In this document: positions 3,591 to 5,316 of the stretch, piece by piece
Position numbering within the stretch: the first letter of the stretch is position 1
Layout: each line of letters opens with the position of its first letter
Assembly: GCA_944381335.1 (NCBI GenBank)
Contig: CALWKT010000072.1
Location: 1 to 5,316, forward strand
DNA length: 5,316 nt
Direction: 5' to 3'
Source: an uncultured Christensenellaceae bacterium
GTDB lineage: Bacteria > Bacillota_A > Clostridia > Christensenellales > UBA3700
Program-made: the position numbers and the translations under genes
Notes under the pieces: model-generated
Seen by the model: only the letters and a program-made list of their open reading frames with translations
The model's database searches: none
Told to the model about the DNA's origin: nothing

Positions 3591-5316
3591 AATGCGCAAA
3601 CTCGTTCTCGTCGGAAACACGTCCGAGAGAGAACAGCTGATAAAACTTCTTCACACCGAAGAGTGCGCGCAGATCGTTGCCGCGCCGAAAGTAGGAGAGA
3701 CGCGCTATGCCGACAAGCAGAGCGCGATCGAGGCGTTCGGTGCGAAAAAGGCGAAGATAGATTTTATTTTCGATCTTCTGAAAAGTTGTCAGATCGAAGC
3801 GCAGGCGTTGATCAAAGCCAAGAAAATCAGCTACAAACCGGTAAAAAAGCCGTTCCTCGCGGGAAAACCTTCTCTGACGATGGAGGAATTTTACAAGACT
3901 CCGGAACTGGAGCAGGGCGTATTCGACGCGTGCGAAAGACTGACCCGTCTTTCTGAAGCGCTTCTCAAAAACAAGGCAAACGAAATCAAACTCAAAAATA
4001 CTGTGACTCAGCTTCAGCCGTACAAAGACGTTGACGCGAAGCTGGAGTCTTTCAAAGATACGAAGAACGTATGCATAATGCTCGGCAGCGTTCCGTCAGC
4101 TAAAAAGGCGGCGGCGCAGAAAACCGAGGACGCAGGAGCCTGCACGCTTTTATACGACGCCGGCTCCGTATGTACGGTCGTATGCATTTTCCTGAAAGAA
4201 AAATACAACGAGATAACCAGGATACTTTCAGACGCAGAATTTTCCGCATGCACGCTCAATTATACCGGCGTGCCCAAAGACGCGATCTCCGACAGCGAAA
4301 AACTTCTGGCGGAAAACGCTTCCATGCGTGAAAAACTGATCGAACAGATCATTTCTTTCGAATACGTTCTCGAAGACTGCAAGAGACTTTACGACTATTA
4401 TCTGATCGAGGAGCGCAAGCTCGAATGCGAGATGCAGACGAGTTGCACGGAGACATCTTATTTCCTTGAGGCGTGGGTGCCTCTCGACAGGACGGAAGAA
4501 CTTGACAAGAAGCTGGAGAGCAGTCCCCTTGCGCTTATGTACGAGATAAGGGAGCCGCTTGAGGGCGAGAAACCGCCGACATACGTCGAGGACAATGCGG
4601 TGGTGGAGCCGTATCAGACGGTCACCAACATGTTCAGCGCGCCCGCTTACAGAGAGATAGACCCCAATCCGTTCGTCGCGTTCTTCTTCTTCCTTTTCTT
4701 CGGAATGATGCTCGCAGACGCGGGTTACGGTCTGATACTGATGCTGCTGACAGGCATAGTGCTGATAAAGCAACGTCCCCCGAAAGGTCAGGCAAGCCTG
4801 ATCAAGATCGTATTTATGGGCGGCTTGTCCACGGTGATCTGGGGCATAATCTTCGGCAGTTATTTCGGTTATTCTGCGACAGACCTCGGTATATGGTGCT
4901 GGTTCAATCCGATAGAGGAACCGATGAATATGCTTTTCCTCAGCCTGGGCATGGGCGTATTCCAGATGTGTTTCGGTCTGGGAATAAACATGGTCGCGCT
5001 GTTTAAACAGAAAAAGCCGCTTTCCGCGATCTCGGGTACCTTCTCATGGTATTTCATGCTGATAGGGCTTGCGCTTGCTTTCGGCAGTTCGCTTATAAAA
5101 TCCGTCACGATCCCGTCGTGGGTGAAGACGGTCGGATACGTTCTGCTGGGCGTGGGAGTGTTTCTTCTCATGTTGTCCGGCGCGCTTCACAAAAAAGGCG
5201 CGGCGAAGATCAGCGGCGCGTTGGCAAGTCTTTACGATATCGTCAACTTTTTCTCCGACCTTATGAGCTATACGAGAATATTCGGTCTCGGACTCGCTTC
5301 GGCGGTCATAGGCATG
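3577..5316 (+). CDS. ntpI: V/A-type ATP synthase membrane stator subunit I (a-subunit homolog), partial at 3' end
   Basis: The frame is open for 580 codons to the window edge; the family is usually about 640-700 residues, so only the C-terminal helices are missing. Residues 1 to about 360 form the soluble arm that contacts the peripheral stalks. The start MPVVEMRKLVLVG resembles family N-termini, so the ATG at 3577 is preferred over the ATG at 3592. The membrane domain begins near 364, with FFFFLFFGMMLADAGYG (369-385), then hydrophobic stretches near 409-432, 450-476, 489-507 and 519-538. The last part carries SYTRIFGLGLAS (564-575), where Arg567 matches the essential stator arginine that faces the rotor-ring carboxylates in ion translocation. 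The GGGAGG at 3558-3563 is 13 bases from the ATG, so coupling to the upstream gene is likely. The rest of the operon (K, E, C, F, A, B, D subunits) should lie to the right. Ion choice (H+ or Na+) is set mainly by subunit K, which is outside the window. Confidence 0.93.
   Translation, partial: MPVVEMRKLVLVGNTSEREQLIKLLHTEECAQIVAAPKVGETRYADKQSAIEAFGAKKAKIDFIFDLLKSCQIEAQALIKAKKISYKPVKKPFLAGKPSLTMEEFYKTPELEQGVFDACERLTRLSEALLKNKANEIKLKNTVTQLQPYKDVDAKLESFKDTKNVCIMLGSVPSAKKAAAQKTEDAGACTLLYDAGSVCTVVCIFLKEKYNEITRILSDAEFSACTLNYTGVPKDAISDSEKLLAENASMREKLIEQIISFEYVLEDCKRLYDYYLIEERKLECEMQTSCTETSYFLEAWVPLDRTEELDKKLESSPLALMYEIREPLEGEKPPTYVEDNAVVEPYQTVTNMFSAPAYREIDPNPFVAFFFFLFFGMMLADAGYGLILMLLTGIVLIKQRPPKGQASLIKIVFMGGLSTVIWGIIFGSYFGYSATDLGIWCWFNPIEEPMNMLFLSLGMGVFQMCFGLGINMVALFKQKKPLSAISGTFSWYFMLIGLALAFGSSLIKSVTIPSWVKTVGYVLLGVGVFLLMLSGALHKKGAAKISGALASLYDIVNFFSDLMSYTRIFGLGLASAVIGM

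Noticed and set aside
3189..5171. Other frames across the ATPase genes (3189-3620, 3385-3654 and 4014-5171 on minus; 3663-3956 on plus)
   Set aside because: The subunit H and I frames carry family motifs and explain the whole stretch; the others overlap them without any recognisable feature.
1..5316. A mobile element, defence system or phage segment
   Set aside because: No transposase, integrase, terminal repeats, nuclease or toxin-like gene is visible; the plus-strand genes are conserved housekeeping families.

Overview
The window reads as chromosomal DNA from a Gram-positive, probably anaerobic Bacillota lineage of the Clostridia type. The evidence is the gene order sua5/ywlC - ywlE - rpiB, which is typical of Bacillota. 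Other signs are a bacterial V/A-type ATPase cluster in place of an F-type one, GGAGG-like ribosome binding sites and sigma-A-like promoters with 17-base spacers. The exact taxon cannot be fixed from this sequence.

Layout. (1) Positions 1-934, minus strand: a gene whose 3' end is cut off. It encodes a single-pass membrane protein with a long acidic Ala/Pro/Glu repeat tract, a Lys/Pro-rich basic tract and the beginning of a DUF1508 (YegP-like) domain. (2) Positions 935-1185: a divergent intergenic region with one good promoter for each direction, a perfect 11-bp inverted repeat, and two hairpins followed by T-runs when read on the minus strand. (3) Positions 1186-2621, plus strand: a translationally coupled pair. 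The first gene encodes a Sua5-type threonylcarbamoyl-AMP synthase (tRNA t6A synthesis). The second encodes a low-molecular-weight phosphatase with the Thr signature of the protein-arginine phosphatase YwlE. (4) Positions 2622-2805: a probable terminator, two candidate promoters and two short palindromes ahead of rpiB. (5) Positions 2806-5316, plus strand: rpiB (ribose-5-phosphate isomerase B), then the first two genes of a V/A-type ATPase operon. These are the peripheral-stalk coiled-coil subunit (H/NtpF-like) and the membrane stator subunit I, which runs off the right edge just after its key membrane arginine.

How the genes work together. Sua5 supports tRNA modification and YwlE-like enzymes reverse protein-arginine phosphorylation. 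RpiB serves the non-oxidative pentose phosphate pathway, and the V/A-ATPase moves H+ or Na+ across the membrane. The set is housekeeping in character. In Bacillus subtilis the same ywlC-ywlE-ywlF(rpiB) block lies a few genes upstream of the F-type ATP synthase operon, so a V-type operon in the comparable place is a notable variation.

I see no tRNA, rRNA, CRISPR array, insertion sequence or phage gene. The least understood object is the membrane-anchored repeat/DUF1508 gene with its structured promoter region. Nothing here amounts to a demonstrably new system.
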